From Bradyrhizobium jicamae (GTDB taxonomy: Bacteria > Pseudomonadota > Alphaproteobacteria > Rhizobiales > Xanthobacteraceae), in contig NZ_JAFCKQ010000032.1 in NCBI RefSeq assembly GCF_018130215.1, positions 21,035 to 85,034 on the forward strand: a DNA stretch of 64,000 nt. The letters run 5' to 3'. The position numbers were made by a program, and so were the translations under genes. Shown here in pieces: positions 33,551 through 41,935 of this stretch. Numbering within the stretch: position 1 is the first letter of the stretch; each line of letters begins with the position of its first letter. The notes under the pieces were generated by a model, which was given only the letters and a program-made list of their open reading frames with translations, was not told the origin of the DNA and made no database searches.

Positions 33551-34261
33551 CTAACCCGGAACTGCGACGCCGAGCCTTGCAGCCAGGCGGCGTGCGGTGT
33601 CCTCCCGCCGGGCGGTCATCGCGCTCATGGCCTGCCTGGCCTGTGCGACGACTGCGGGCGGCGCGGTCTCAGGCGTGCCGCTGTCGAAAGGCGGCTCCGG
33701 CGCATACGCCATGTAGAGCTGGATCGATCGCGCCGCATCGTCACCGCGCAATTCGGCGGCGAGCCGCAACGCGCCGTCGATGCCTGCGGTGACACCGGCG
33801 GCAAACACGTAGCTGCCGTCGACCACGACGCGTTCATTGACCGGGGTAGCGCCGAAGAACGGCAGCAGATGAAACGACGCCCAGTGCGTCGTTGCCCTGC
33901 GCCCCTTCAGCAGGCCGGCGGCACCGCACAGCAGGGCACCCGTGCATACGGAGAAGATGCGGCATGCTCCCGCTGCCTGCTGGCGGATCCAGCCAAGCAC
34001 TTCCGTATCCTCCATCAGGGCTTCCTGGCCGAAGCCGCCTGGCACGTGCAGCACGTCGAGCGGCGGCGCATCCGCCAGCGCGCCATCGGGCATCAGGCGC
34101 AATCCCCTGACGTCACGGACCGCGCCTGATGTCTTGCCGTAGATGCGATAGGTCGAATTGGGAATCCGCGACAGCACCTCGAAGGGGCCGGTGAGATCGA
34201 TCTGATCGACGCCGTCAAACAGCAGCGAGCCGATCTGCAGATGAACGTCATGAGGAATCAT
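33551..34261 (-). CDS. DJ-1/PfpI family protein (isonitrile hydratase-like)
   Basis: A 236-residue type-1 glutamine-amidotransferase-like protein. It opens LQIGSLLFDGVDQIDLTGPFEVLSR, carries VLHVPGGFGQEALM, and has the nucleophile elbow RIFSVCTGALLCGAAGLLKGRRATTHW, which matches cyclohexyl-isocyanide hydratase InhA-type proteins. It may hydrate an isonitrile or act on another small electrophile. Start 34261 follows GGAG-poor DNA, but homology begins there. It is divergent, with 56 bases between, from a GlxA regulator containing a related domain. Confidence 0.85.
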   Translation of the reverse strand: MIPHDVHLQIGSLLFDGVDQIDLTGPFEVLSRIPNSTYRIYGKTSGAVRDVRGLRLMPDGALADAPPLDVLHVPGGFGQEALMEDTEVLGWIRQQAAGACRIFSVCTGALLCGAAGLLKGRRATTHWASFHLLPFFGATPVNERVVVDGSYVFAAGVTAGIDGALRLAAELRGDDAARSIQLYMAYAPEPPFDSGTPETAPPAVVAQARQAMSAMTARREDTARRLAARLGVAVPG

Positions 34262-34317
34262 TGCCGTACTCCTGTTCCACTCTGGACAAGGTAACGCTAT
34301 CGCGTCACGCTCGCGCG

Positions 34318-35310
34318 ATGACGCCAAAGCCCCCACGTTCTCAGCCAAACGGCAGCCGCCTGGTCGAGGTCGTCGCCTTTCCCTCCGTGCAGTTGCTCGA
34401 TGTCACCGGTCCGCTGCAGGTGTTCGCGTCCGCCAATGCGATGATGGCGAAGGACGGCAAGGCCGAGCCATATGCGGTGCGGATTGTCGCAAGGCGCGGT
34501 CCGACCATCGAAGCATCGGCCGGCGTCGGGCTCGCGGTGCATGCGCTTTCTCCGATCGATACGGCCGTGGATACGCTTGTGATCGCCGGCGGCGACGGCG
34601 TCCATGCCGCCTCCGATGATGCCACGCTGGTCGACTGGGTCCGCCAACGCACCGGGCGCGCGCGTCGTACCGCATCGGTCTGCACCGGCGCGTTCCTGCT
34701 CGCCGCGTCAGGCGCGCTCGATGGGCGGCGCGCGGTCACCCATTGGGGCTTCTGCGCGGAACTTGCCCGGCGCTATCCCCTCGTCCGCGTCGAGAGCAAT
34801 CCGATCTTCGTGCGCGACGGTTCGATCTGGACCTCGGCGGGGGTAACGTCAGGCATCGATCTCGCGCTGGCGCTGGTGGAAGAGGATCTCGGCCGCGCCA
34901 TGGCGCTGGCGGTCGCCCGCTATCTCGTGGTCTTCTTCAAACGGCCGGGCGGACAAACGCAATTCAGCGAGATGCTGCTGCTGCAGGCCTCCGAGGACAA
35001 GTTCGGCGAACTGCATGACTGGATCGGCAATCATCTGGCCGACGATCTCTCGCTCCCGGTGCTGGCAAGGCAGGCGGCCATGAGCGAGCGCAGTTTCAGC
35101 CGTCACTATGCGGAAGCGACAGGGCTGACGCCGGCGCGTGCCATCGAGCGCCTGAGAGTGGAAGGCGCGCGGCATCTGCTGTCGGAGACGCGCCTGCCGA
35201 TCAAGCGCATCTCGCAGCGCTGCGGCTTCGGCTCGGAAGAAACCATGCGCCGCAGCTTCCTGCGACTGCTCGCCACCACGCCACAGGATTACCGGGCGAG
35301 ATTCAGCTGA
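34318..35310 (+). CDS. GlxA family transcriptional regulator (DJ-1/PfpI + AraC HTH)
   Basis: A 330-residue regulator. Residues ~10-190 form a DJ-1/PfpI-like sensor (VVAFPSVQLLDVTGPLQVF, SVCTGAFLLAASGALDGRRAVTHWGF), and residues ~220-325 an AraC HTH (LARQAAMSERSFSRHYAEATGLTPARAIERLRVEGARHLLSE; IKRISQRCGFGSEETMRRSFLR). The nucleophile Cys is kept, so ligand chemistry is possible. It is divergent from the DJ-1 protein gene, its probable target. I start at 34318; the in-frame codon at 34261 would lie within the neighbouring start. Confidence 0.9.
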   Translation: MTPKPPRSQPNGSRLVEVVAFPSVQLLDVTGPLQVFASANAMMAKDGKAEPYAVRIVARRGPTIEASAGVGLAVHALSPIDTAVDTLVIAGGDGVHAASDDATLVDWVRQRTGRARRTASVCTGAFLLAASGALDGRRAVTHWGFCAELARRYPLVRVESNPIFVRDGSIWTSAGVTSGIDLALALVEEDLGRAMALAVARYLVVFFKRPGGQTQFSEMLLLQASEDKFGELHDWIGNHLADDLSLPVLARQAAMSERSFSRHYAEATGLTPARAIERLRVEGARHLLSETRLPIKRISQRCGFGSEETMRRSFLRLLATTPQDYRARFS

Positions 35311-35374
35311 CGGTCGCCAAAACGCGCACGACGGCCTTGCGGCCGCCGCGGCGTGCTGTCTTGTCCGATGCTGC

Positions 35375-35923
35375 TCAACCGTTCCAGGCATGCGCCTGCA
35401 ACATCTCCTCGAGCGGCGGGTTGGTCACGCTGCCGACATAGTTGGTGATCGTCGACGCGGCGACGATGGTGATTGTCTCGAGCAGCAGCTCCTTGCTGAA
35501 GCCTGCGGCCAGGAAACGCTCGACATCCCCCTCATCGAGCCGCCCGCGCTTTTCGATCAGTGTGCGCGCCAGTGTCGAGAGCGCGCCGAGCCCCTTGTCC
35601 ACGGGCGATCGGCCGCCGCGCATCGCCGCGACGTCGGCGACATCGACGCCTGCCTGCGTCGCGAGCACGGAATGCAGCGCAACCGCCCAGGCGCAACCAT
35701 TTGTCACGGCGTCGGTGAGCAGCACGGTCTGGATCTGCGGCTCGGTGAAGCTGCCGCCGTGAACCTTGTCGAAGATGCCTATGAAGCTCTGGATCAGCAC
35801 CGGTGACGTCGCCATCGTCGCGGCGAGGTTGGGGATCATGCCGAACCGCGCCTGCACATCCTTCAGGGACGGTTTGGAGGCCTCGGGGGCGGTGTCGAAC
35901 GTATGAACAGGAAAACGTGCCAT
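35375..35923 (-). CDS. Carboxymuconolactone decarboxylase (CMD/AhpD) family protein
   Basis: A 182-residue all-helical CMD-fold protein: FGMIPNLAATMATSPVLIQSFIGIFDKVHGGSFTEPQIQTVLLTDAVTNGCAWAVALHSVLA. In AhpD-type members the segment is C-x2-C-x3-H; here it reads CAWAVALH, with the second Cys replaced by Ala while His is kept. It thus cannot be a classical alkylhydroperoxidase with a CxxC disulfide. The start at 35923 is clear. It faces the dihydropyrimidinase gene across 248 bases. Function is unknown. Confidence 0.82.
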   Translation of the reverse strand: MARFPVHTFDTAPEASKPSLKDVQARFGMIPNLAATMATSPVLIQSFIGIFDKVHGGSFTEPQIQTVLLTDAVTNGCAWAVALHSVLATQAGVDVADVAAMRGGRSPVDKGLGALSTLARTLIEKRGRLDEGDVERFLAAGFSKELLLETITIVAASTITNYVGSVTNPPLEEMLQAHAWNG

Positions 35924-36171
35924 CGGAATTGCCTTTTGCTGGTTGGGCCGTGTTTCGCTGCATGCAATCTAGCTGCAGCAATCGCGCCGGCCTCGCCAAA
36001 GGCCCCACATTCCACGCCATCGGCCCGAATGCCCCGATGGTCGGATCGAGCGCTCAAGAATGGTTCAGCGACTGGCTAAATTTTCACCTGTCACCGGGCC
36101 ATCACGCGGCCTACGCTGAGTGCGATCCCCGCGCTCCGCGGTCGCGCAAACATTTTTTTCCCGGAGACATC

Positions 36172-37626
36172 ATGCCCCTCCTCATCCGTGGCGGCACCGT
36201 CGTCAATCACGATCATTCGCGCCGCGCCGACGTGCTGATCCATGGCGAAACCATCGCCGCAGTCGCCACCGCGATCGAGGCGCCCGCGGGCAGCGCGATC
36301 ATCGATGCCGGCGGCTGCTACGTGATGCCGGGCGGCATCGATCCGCACACCCATCTCGAAATGCCCTTCATGGGCACCGTCACAGCCGATGATTTCGAAT
36401 CCGGCACCAAGGCGGCGCTGACCGGCGGCACCACGATGGTGGTCGACCACTGCCTGCCCGACCCCGGCCAATCCCTGCTCTCGGCCTATCAGGACTGGCG
36501 GCGCAAATCCGAGGTGGCGGCCGCCGACTACGGCTTCCACATGGCGGTGACGTCGTGGTCGAAGCAGATCCACGACGAGATGGAGACTGTCGTCAAGACC
36601 TACGGCATCAACACCTTCAAGCATTTCATGGCCTATAAGGGCGCGCTGATGGTGAATGACGACGAGCTCTACAACTCGTTCGCCCGCTGCGCAGGCCTTG
36701 GCGCGATGCCGCTGGTGCATGCCGAGAACGGCGACATCGTCGCGCGCATGCAGGAGGCGATGATGGCGCGCGGCGTCACCGGGCCCGAGGGCCACGCCTA
36801 TTCGCGGCCGCCGGAGGTCGAGGGCGAGGCCACCAACCGCGCCATCATGATCGCCGACATGACCGGCACGCCGCTCTATGTCGTGCACACCAGCTGCCGC
36901 GAAGCGCATGAGGCGATCGCGCGGGCGCGCGCGGCGGGCAAGCGCGTCTATGGCGAGCCGCTGATCCAGCATCTGCTGCTGGATGCGCGCGAATATGCAA
37001 GCAAGGACTGGAACCATTCGGCGCAGCGCGTGATGTCGCCGCCGTTCCGCGACAAGGTGCATCAGGACAGTCTGTGGGCCGGACTGCAGGCGGGATCGCT
37101 GCAGGTCGTCGCGACCGACCATTGCGCCTTCACCACCGAGCAAAAGCGGTTCGGGCTTGACGATTTCCGCAAGATTCCGAACGGCACCGGCGGGCTGGAA
37201 GACCGCATGCCCCTGCTCTGGACCGCAGGCGTCGGCACCGGGCGGTTGACGAAGGAGGAGTTCGTCGCAGTGACCTCGGCGAATATCGCCCGCATTCTCA
37301 ACATCTATCCGCGCAAGGGCGCAGTCGCCACGGGCTCCGATGCCGATCTCGTGGTGTGGGATCCCGCGGCGACCAAGGCGATCCGCGCCAGCACGCAATT
37401 CAGCCGCATCGACTACAACGTGTTCGAAGGTTTTACCTGCACCGGCGCGCCGGCGATCACCCTGTCACGCGGCAAGATCGCCTGGAAGGACGGCGATCTT
37501 CGCGCCGGGAAGGGCGATGGCCGCTACATCGAGCGACCCGCCTTCCCGCCCGTCCATGTCGCGAACTCGACCTGGAAGGAATTGACCGCACCACGTGCCG
37601 TTCCCCGCGGCCCCGTCACGCCCTGA
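36172..37626 (+). CDS. hydA: Dihydropyrimidinase / D-hydantoinase
   Basis: A 484-residue cyclic amidohydrolase that opens dihydropyrimidine or hydantoin rings. The binuclear zinc site is visible: His59/His61 in GGIDPHTHLEMP, the carboxylated Lys150 in INTFKHFMAYKG, His in LVHAENGD, His in VVHTSCREAH and Asp in ATDHCAF. Length and spacing equal those of characterised hydantoinases. The ATG at 36172 follows CCCGGAG. No dihydropyrimidine dehydrogenase or beta-ureidopropionase gene lies beside it here, so the pathway (pyrimidine reduction or hydantoin use) is undecided. Confidence 0.93.
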   Translation: MPLLIRGGTVVNHDHSRRADVLIHGETIAAVATAIEAPAGSAIIDAGGCYVMPGGIDPHTHLEMPFMGTVTADDFESGTKAALTGGTTMVVDHCLPDPGQSLLSAYQDWRRKSEVAAADYGFHMAVTSWSKQIHDEMETVVKTYGINTFKHFMAYKGALMVNDDELYNSFARCAGLGAMPLVHAENGDIVARMQEAMMARGVTGPEGHAYSRPPEVEGEATNRAIMIADMTGTPLYVVHTSCREAHEAIARARAAGKRVYGEPLIQHLLLDAREYASKDWNHSAQRVMSPPFRDKVHQDSLWAGLQAGSLQVVATDHCAFTTEQKRFGLDDFRKIPNGTGGLEDRMPLLWTAGVGTGRLTKEEFVAVTSANIARILNIYPRKGAVATGSDADLVVWDPAATKAIRASTQFSRIDYNVFEGFTCTGAPAITLSRGKIAWKDGDLRAGKGDGRYIERPAFPPVHVANSTWKELTAPRAVPRGPVTP

Positions 37627-37682
37627 CGACGGAATGAACCCGGGATCGGCGAAAACGTCACAAGCCTGAGCTTGAATTCCGG

Positions 37683-37979
37683 TTATGCGCCTTCGAGCGT
37701 AATCAGCATATCCAGATCGCTCGTGCACGACTTTCGCAGCGCTATGAGTGGTTGATATTCGGGCGACGTGTACCAGGCGTTGAGCGCGTCCATGGTGGGA
37801 AATTCAATGATCACGACCCGTTCGGGGAGCCAGTGGCCGCCTTCCGGAAATTTATGGCTGCCACCCTTCGTCAGGTAGCGGCCACCATGCTTTGCGATCA
37901 TCGGGCCTACGGCGATTCTGTATTCATCGAATTTCGCGGCATCGGTGATCTTGTGTTCCACAACCAGATAAGCGGGCAT
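37683..37979 (-). CDS. DUF1330 family protein
   Basis: A 98-residue ferredoxin-like (dimeric alpha-beta barrel) protein with the DUF1330 pattern: MPAYLVVEHKITDAAKFDEYRIAVGPMIAKHGGRYLTKGG at the start and RVVIIEFPTMDALNAWYTSPEYQPLIALR at the end. Family function is unknown. It is convergent with the dihydropyrimidinase and appears monocistronic. Confidence 0.88.
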   Translation of the reverse strand: MPAYLVVEHKITDAAKFDEYRIAVGPMIAKHGGRYLTKGGSHKFPEGGHWLPERVVIIEFPTMDALNAWYTSPEYQPLIALRKSCTSDLDMLITLEGA

Positions 37980-38110
37980 TCAACCCCTCCTCGTGGTGAA
38001 GATTGCTACCGTCCCGCGCCTTTCAGCGCCCAGCTCGATATGATCCTACTTCCATGACCGCGGGTGGCGTTTGCGCTATAATGCCGCATCAGCAACCCGG
38101 CTGGCCCCCT

Positions 38111-39040
38111 TCATCCGACGGCACGATCTTTCACGCGGCGCGAGACGATGCCGAGCAGGCGGGCCAGCGTCCCGCTCGCCGGTCCCTTCTTGCGCGCCAG
38201 CGCGAGCGGGGCGACCAGGCCTGCTGCGCGGTCGAGCCGGAGATAGGAAACACCGGCAGTCTCCAGCCGCGCCATCGATTCCGGCACGATCGAAATTCCG
38301 AGCCCCGCCGCGACCAGGCTCAGCGTCGAGACCATCCGCGACGCCTCCTGCGCCACTTTGGGGCTGAAGCCCGCCGCCCGGCAGGCGGCGATGATGCTGT
38401 CATAGAGGCCCGCGCCGGTCGGGCGGCGGTAGAGGATCAGGGGCTCGTCGGCGAGCGCGGCCAGTGCAATCCGGCGGCGGGTGTCCTTGCGGGCGCGCGG
38501 ATGATGGTCCGGCAACGCGACCAGCATCTCCTCGTTCAGCAAATGCGTGATCGTGAGCCCTTCCAGCCGCTCGGTCGGCGAGCGCACGAAGGCCGCGTCG
38601 AGCCGGTCGGCTTCGAGCGCCTCGATCAGCTCGGCGGTCGAGGCTTCTTCCAGCGACAGCGTGATCGCCGGCGCGCGTTCGCGCATCTCGCGCATCACGC
38701 CGGTGACGAAGGGATGGAACGCCGCCGAGCTGGTAAAGCCGATCGCAAGCTGGCCTTCCTGGCCGCGGCTGGCGCGGCGCGCAGCCTCCACTGCAAGATC
38801 CGCGTCGCGCAGCACTCGCCGTGCCTTGTCGACGAACGCCCGGCCGGCCGCCGTCAAGTCGACCCCGCGCGGCTGCCGGCGAAACAGCGGTGCGCCGATC
38901 GCGGCCTCCAGCGCGCGGATCTGTTGGCTCAGCGGCGGCTGCTGGATGCCGAGCCGTGCCGCGGCGCGGGTGATGTGGCCTTCCTCGGCCACGGCAACCG
39001 CATAACGAAGATGGCGCAGCTCGATCACCTGGTGATCCAT
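38111..39040 (-). CDS. LysR family transcriptional regulator
   Basis: A 309-residue LTTR. The HTH is ELRHLRYAVAVAEEGHITRAAARLGIQQPPLSQQIRALEAAIGAPLF, and the effector domain starts EGQLAIGFTSSAAFHPFVTGVMREMRERAP, as in the CatM/BenM-like branch. It is divergent from the chromate transporter pair and probably controls it or responds to an aromatic acid. The intergenic DNA is AT-rich (ATATCCAGAACATATCG at about 39038) but I cannot fix a single LysR box. Confidence 0.9.
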   Translation of the reverse strand: MDHQVIELRHLRYAVAVAEEGHITRAAARLGIQQPPLSQQIRALEAAIGAPLFRRQPRGVDLTAAGRAFVDKARRVLRDADLAVEAARRASRGQEGQLAIGFTSSAAFHPFVTGVMREMRERAPAITLSLEEASTAELIEALEADRLDAAFVRSPTERLEGLTITHLLNEEMLVALPDHHPRARKDTRRRIALAALADEPLILYRRPTGAGLYDSIIAACRAAGFSPKVAQEASRMVSTLSLVAAGLGISIVPESMARLETAGVSYLRLDRAAGLVAPLALARKKGPASGTLARLLGIVSRRVKDRAVG

Positions 39041-39141
39041 ATCCAGAACATATCGATTTTGCTTCTACCATATATTTGAAATTTGGCATGCCGCCAATTA
39101 GGCTCTCGTTCGAAAACGCTCGAACCGGAACCGATGCTCCG

Positions 39142-39720
39142 ATGGACGCCAAGTCAGCCCCGACCTCAGCCCCGACCACGATCACGCATGACGCGCCAGG
39201 CGTGAGTGAGCTGTTCACCGGCTTCTTCATGCTCGGGCTGACCGGTTTCGGCGGGGTGCTGCCATTGTCGCGGCGGATGATGGTGGAGAAACGCCGTTGG
39301 TTGACCGGCGCGGAATTCACGGACCTGCTCGGGCTCTGCCAGTTCCTGCCCGGCGGCAACATCATCAACATGTCGGTCGCGGTGGGGCTCAAGTTCCGCG
39401 GCATTCCCGGCGCGCTGGCGGCGATCATCGGCCTGATCGCTGCGCCGACGGCCGTGGTGATCGCGCTCGGCGTGATCTATGAGCGCTACGAGAACGCGCC
39501 GACCGTCCGTCACCTGTTCGGCGGGCTCGCCGCCGCGGCGGCGGGACTGCTGGTTTCGATGGCGATCAAGATCGCCTGGCCGCTGCGGCGGGACGTGCAG
39601 GGCCTGCTGATCGTAGCGCTCGGCGTGCTGGCGATCGCAATCCTCAAGCTGCCGCTGCTGCCGACGCTGCTGACATTGGCGCCGCTCAGCATCTTCCTGA
39701 AATCGAGGCAGGCGTCATGA
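39142..39720 (+). CDS. Chromate transporter, N-terminal-type half
   Basis: A 192-residue CHR-family membrane protein (SELFTGFFMLGLTGFGGVLPLSRRMMVEKRRWLTGAEFTDLLGLCQFLPGGN), equivalent to one half of long ChrA. Five or six helices follow. It overlaps the next gene by ATGA, so both halves are made together and probably heterodimerise. The start at 39142 (MDAKSAP) is favoured; a TTG at 39076 would extend it. Short CHR pairs may export chromate or move sulfate; the substrate is not proved. Confidence 0.88.
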   Translation: MDAKSAPTSAPTTITHDAPGVSELFTGFFMLGLTGFGGVLPLSRRMMVEKRRWLTGAEFTDLLGLCQFLPGGNIINMSVAVGLKFRGIPGALAAIIGLIAAPTAVVIALGVIYERYENAPTVRHLFGGLAAAAAGLLVSMAIKIAWPLRRDVQGLLIVALGVLAIAILKLPLLPTLLTLAPLSIFLKSRQAS

Positions 39721-40247
39721 GCGGCACCCTCGTCACGCTGGCTCTGATCTTCACCGAACTCTCGGTGCTCGCCTTTGGCGGCGGCAACACCATCCTGCCC
39801 GAGATGAAGCGCCAGGTCGTCGACATCAATCACTGGATGTCGGCACAGGAATTCAGTGCGCTGTTCGCCCTCGCCCAGGCTGCGCCCGGGCCGAACATGA
39901 TGGTCGTGCCGCTGGTCGGCTGGCACGTCGCCGGTTTCGCCGGCGTGCTGGTGACGTCGCTCGCGAAGTTCGGGCCATCCTCCCTCATCACCGGCGTCGC
40001 CCTGCAGCTTTGGGAGCGCTTCAAGGACCGGCCCTGGCGGCGGCATGTGCAGGCCGGCCTCGTTCCGGTCACCGCGGGCCTGGTCACGGCCAGTGCCATT
40101 GTCATCACCCACGCCTCGGCTCCAAGCTGGAGCCTCGCCTTGATCACCGCGCTGGTCGCGATCGCCACCACCACGACCCGTATCCATCCACTGCTGGCGC
40201 TCGCCGCCGGCGCGGTGCTGGGGCTGACCGGTCTCGGCCAGCCATGA
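39717..40247 (+). CDS. Chromate transporter, C-terminal-type half
   Basis: A 176-residue partner of the preceding protein: LIFTELSVLAFGGGNTILPEMKRQVVD, NHWMSAQEFSALFALAQAAPGPNMMVVPLVGWHVAGF contain the CHR motifs FGG, LPEM and PGP. The last helices are ALITALVAIATTT and LLALAAGAVLGLTGL. It is translationally coupled to the first half and convergent with the cupin gene at 40254, only six bases away. Confidence 0.88.
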   Translation: MSGTLVTLALIFTELSVLAFGGGNTILPEMKRQVVDINHWMSAQEFSALFALAQAAPGPNMMVVPLVGWHVAGFAGVLVTSLAKFGPSSLITGVALQLWERFKDRPWRRHVQAGLVPVTAGLVTASAIVITHASAPSWSLALITALVAIATTTTRIHPLLALAAGAVLGLTGLGQP

Positions 40248-40253
40248 GGCGGT

Positions 40254-40637
40254 CTACGCCGGCGCCACCGCATCATTCACCGGCGAGGTGATGACGAGAA
40301 ACACGAGATCGACCAGGCCGGAGTTCGAGATCGCATGCTCGACGCCGGGCGGCAGGAAGATCACGTCATGCTTGCGCACGACGCGCGCTTGACCCGCGAT
40401 CTCCATCAGCCCTTCGCCCTCGAGCACGTGATAGATCTGCTCCTGGATCTTGTGCTTGTGCCGCGCGACGCGGGCCATCGGCTGATACAGCGAGATGCGG
40501 TAATCGAGGTGGCGCGCGCCCGCGGTCTCCGGCATCACCAGCGGCTTCGACAGCGCGCCGCCGAAATGATCGGGAAATTCGCGCCAGGGCACCTCCGCGA
40601 TGTTGCGGATGAAGGCACCATTGCTTTCTGAGTCCAT
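40254..40637 (-). CDS. Cupin domain protein in TPP-enzyme operon
   Basis: A 127-residue cupin with clear metal motifs: PMARVARHKHKIQEQIYHVLEGEG (two His, a Gln/Glu position) and HDVIFLPPGVEHAISNSG (His). It may act as a small isomerase/dioxygenase or a sensor in the catabolic operon. It is last of four tightly spaced minus-strand genes running from the TPP enzyme (41936-43735). The substrate is unknown. Confidence 0.85.
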   Translation of the reverse strand: MDSESNGAFIRNIAEVPWREFPDHFGGALSKPLVMPETAGARHLDYRISLYQPMARVARHKHKIQEQIYHVLEGEGLMEIAGQARVVRKHDVIFLPPGVEHAISNSGLVDLVFLVITSPVNDAVAPA

Positions 40638-40653
40638 CGGATGTCGTCCCCGG

Positions 40654-41178
40654 TTACGCTTGCGCGAAACGATGCTTCACATACAGCGCAAGCGGCACAG
40701 CATAGAAGAAATGCGACATGAACCCGCCGATGATCACGGCGGGATCGAGGTAGTTCGGATGGTTGTCGGAGGCGACCGCGATCGCGACATGCATCACGAT
40801 CCAGAGCAGGACCGCGAAGAACAGTGCCACCAGCGTCGCCTCGTACCCGCGGCGCCGGAACCACGGCCAGGCGAACGCAAACGCCACGCCCCAACCGAGC
40901 GCGAAAACAAAATGAATGCCGGTGCCGACGAGATAGGCGATGCCGCCGAGCTGGTCCTGCACCGCCTTTCCGAACACGAGCCCGGTCGCGTTGCGGGGAA
41001 TGCCGGCCAGCGGCATCAAATGCTGCACGCCGACCCAGACGATGGCTTCATAGATCCAGATGATCACGCCGCCGAGCAGGCCGCCCGCGAGGCCGATCAG
41101 CACCTTGTCCCTGCTGTCGGGCTCGCCGGCCGCACGCGACGCGGTCGCGCGTTTGCCAATGATGCCTTCCTGCGCCAC
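40654..41178 (-). CDS. Membrane protein of unknown function
   Basis: A 174-residue integral membrane protein with four helices: VLIGLAGGLLGGVIIWIYEAIVW, LGGIAYLVGTGIHFVFALGWGVAFAF, ATLVALFFAVLLWIVMHVAIA and PAVIIGGFMSHFFYAVPLALYV. His residues in three helices (GIHFV, VMHVA, SHFFYA) are notable and could bind metal or heme. I do not recognise the family. It lies 16 bases upstream of the cupin gene and 32 bases downstream of the SDR gene in the same operon. Confidence 0.75.
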   Translation of the reverse strand: MAQEGIIGKRATASRAAGEPDSRDKVLIGLAGGLLGGVIIWIYEAIVWVGVQHLMPLAGIPRNATGLVFGKAVQDQLGGIAYLVGTGIHFVFALGWGVAFAFAWPWFRRRGYEATLVALFFAVLLWIVMHVAIAVASDNHPNYLDPAVIIGGFMSHFFYAVPLALYVKHRFAQA

Positions 41179-41210
41179 CGCGTCCTCCTTCCTGACCGCA
41201 GCCGGTGCCG

Positions 41211-41915
41211 TCAGACGACCAGCGCGCCGCCGTCGAGATAGATGGTCGATCCCGTCATGAATCCGTTGGTCATGCAGGCGACGATCTGGTGGGCGACGTC
41301 CTCGCCTTGACCGACCCGCCCGACCGGCAGGCCCGCCGCCGCCCTGGCCAGCATGTCCTGTCGTGCCGCTTCCGGCATCGCGGCCCGGATCGGCGTATCG
41401 ATGATGCCGGGCGAGACGCAGTTGACCCGCACCGGTGCGAGTTCCAGCGCGAGCGCCCGCGACAGCGATTCCAGCGCGGCGTTGGCAGCGCTGATGATGG
41501 CCGAGTTGGGCCGCGGGCGGATGCTCAGGAAGCCCGAGACCAATGTCAGCGACCCGCCGGTGCGGAACTCCGCCACGCGCGCGACGCGCCAGGCGCCCCA
41601 GAACTTCCCTTCGAATGTCGAACGCACATCCGCCATCGGTACGGTCTTGAACGGACCGGTGCGCAACTGCGCGGCGGTGACGACGACATGATCCACCTGC
41701 CCGGATCGCCTGAAAAGGTTTTCGACACTGGCATCGTCGGTGACGTCAGCCGGGATTGCCGCGACCTTCAGCCTGCCTGCGACCGCATCGAGCTTTTCGG
41801 CGTTGCGCGAGGCGATGATGACGTCGGCGCCTGCGTGCCTGGCCAGTTCCGCGGTGGCGAGGCCGATGCCGGAGGAGCCCCCGACGACGACGACCTTCTT
41901 GCCTGCGAGCTGCAT
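41211..41915 (-). CDS. SDR-fold protein lacking the catalytic Tyr and Lys
   Basis: A 234-residue Rossmann-fold protein with VVVGGSSGIGLATAELARHAGADVI at the N-terminus and a retained Ser in LVSGFLSIRP. Where classical SDRs have Y-x-x-x-K this one reads SAIISAANAALESL, with neither Tyr nor Lys. NNAG is also replaced (VVTAAQ). The end, CVSPGIIDTPIRAAMP..FMTGSTIYLDGGALVV, is normal. It may be a non-classical reductase or a binding protein. Start 41915 (MQLAGKK) follows GGAGGGCAGC. It belongs to the operon after the TPP enzyme. Confidence 0.84.
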   Translation of the reverse strand: MQLAGKKVVVVGGSSGIGLATAELARHAGADVIIASRNAEKLDAVAGRLKVAAIPADVTDDASVENLFRRSGQVDHVVVTAAQLRTGPFKTVPMADVRSTFEGKFWGAWRVARVAEFRTGGSLTLVSGFLSIRPRPNSAIISAANAALESLSRALALELAPVRVNCVSPGIIDTPIRAAMPEAARQDMLARAAAGLPVGRVGQGEDVAHQIVACMTNGFMTGSTIYLDGGALVV

Positions 41916-41935
41916 GCTGCCCTCCTGGTTTCCGA

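Noticed and set aside
35957..35979. GCTGCA-N11-TGCAGC as an operator between the CMD and dihydropyrimidinase genes
   Set aside because: Short arms with a long spacer in GC-rich DNA; no second copy and no adjacent regulator gene.
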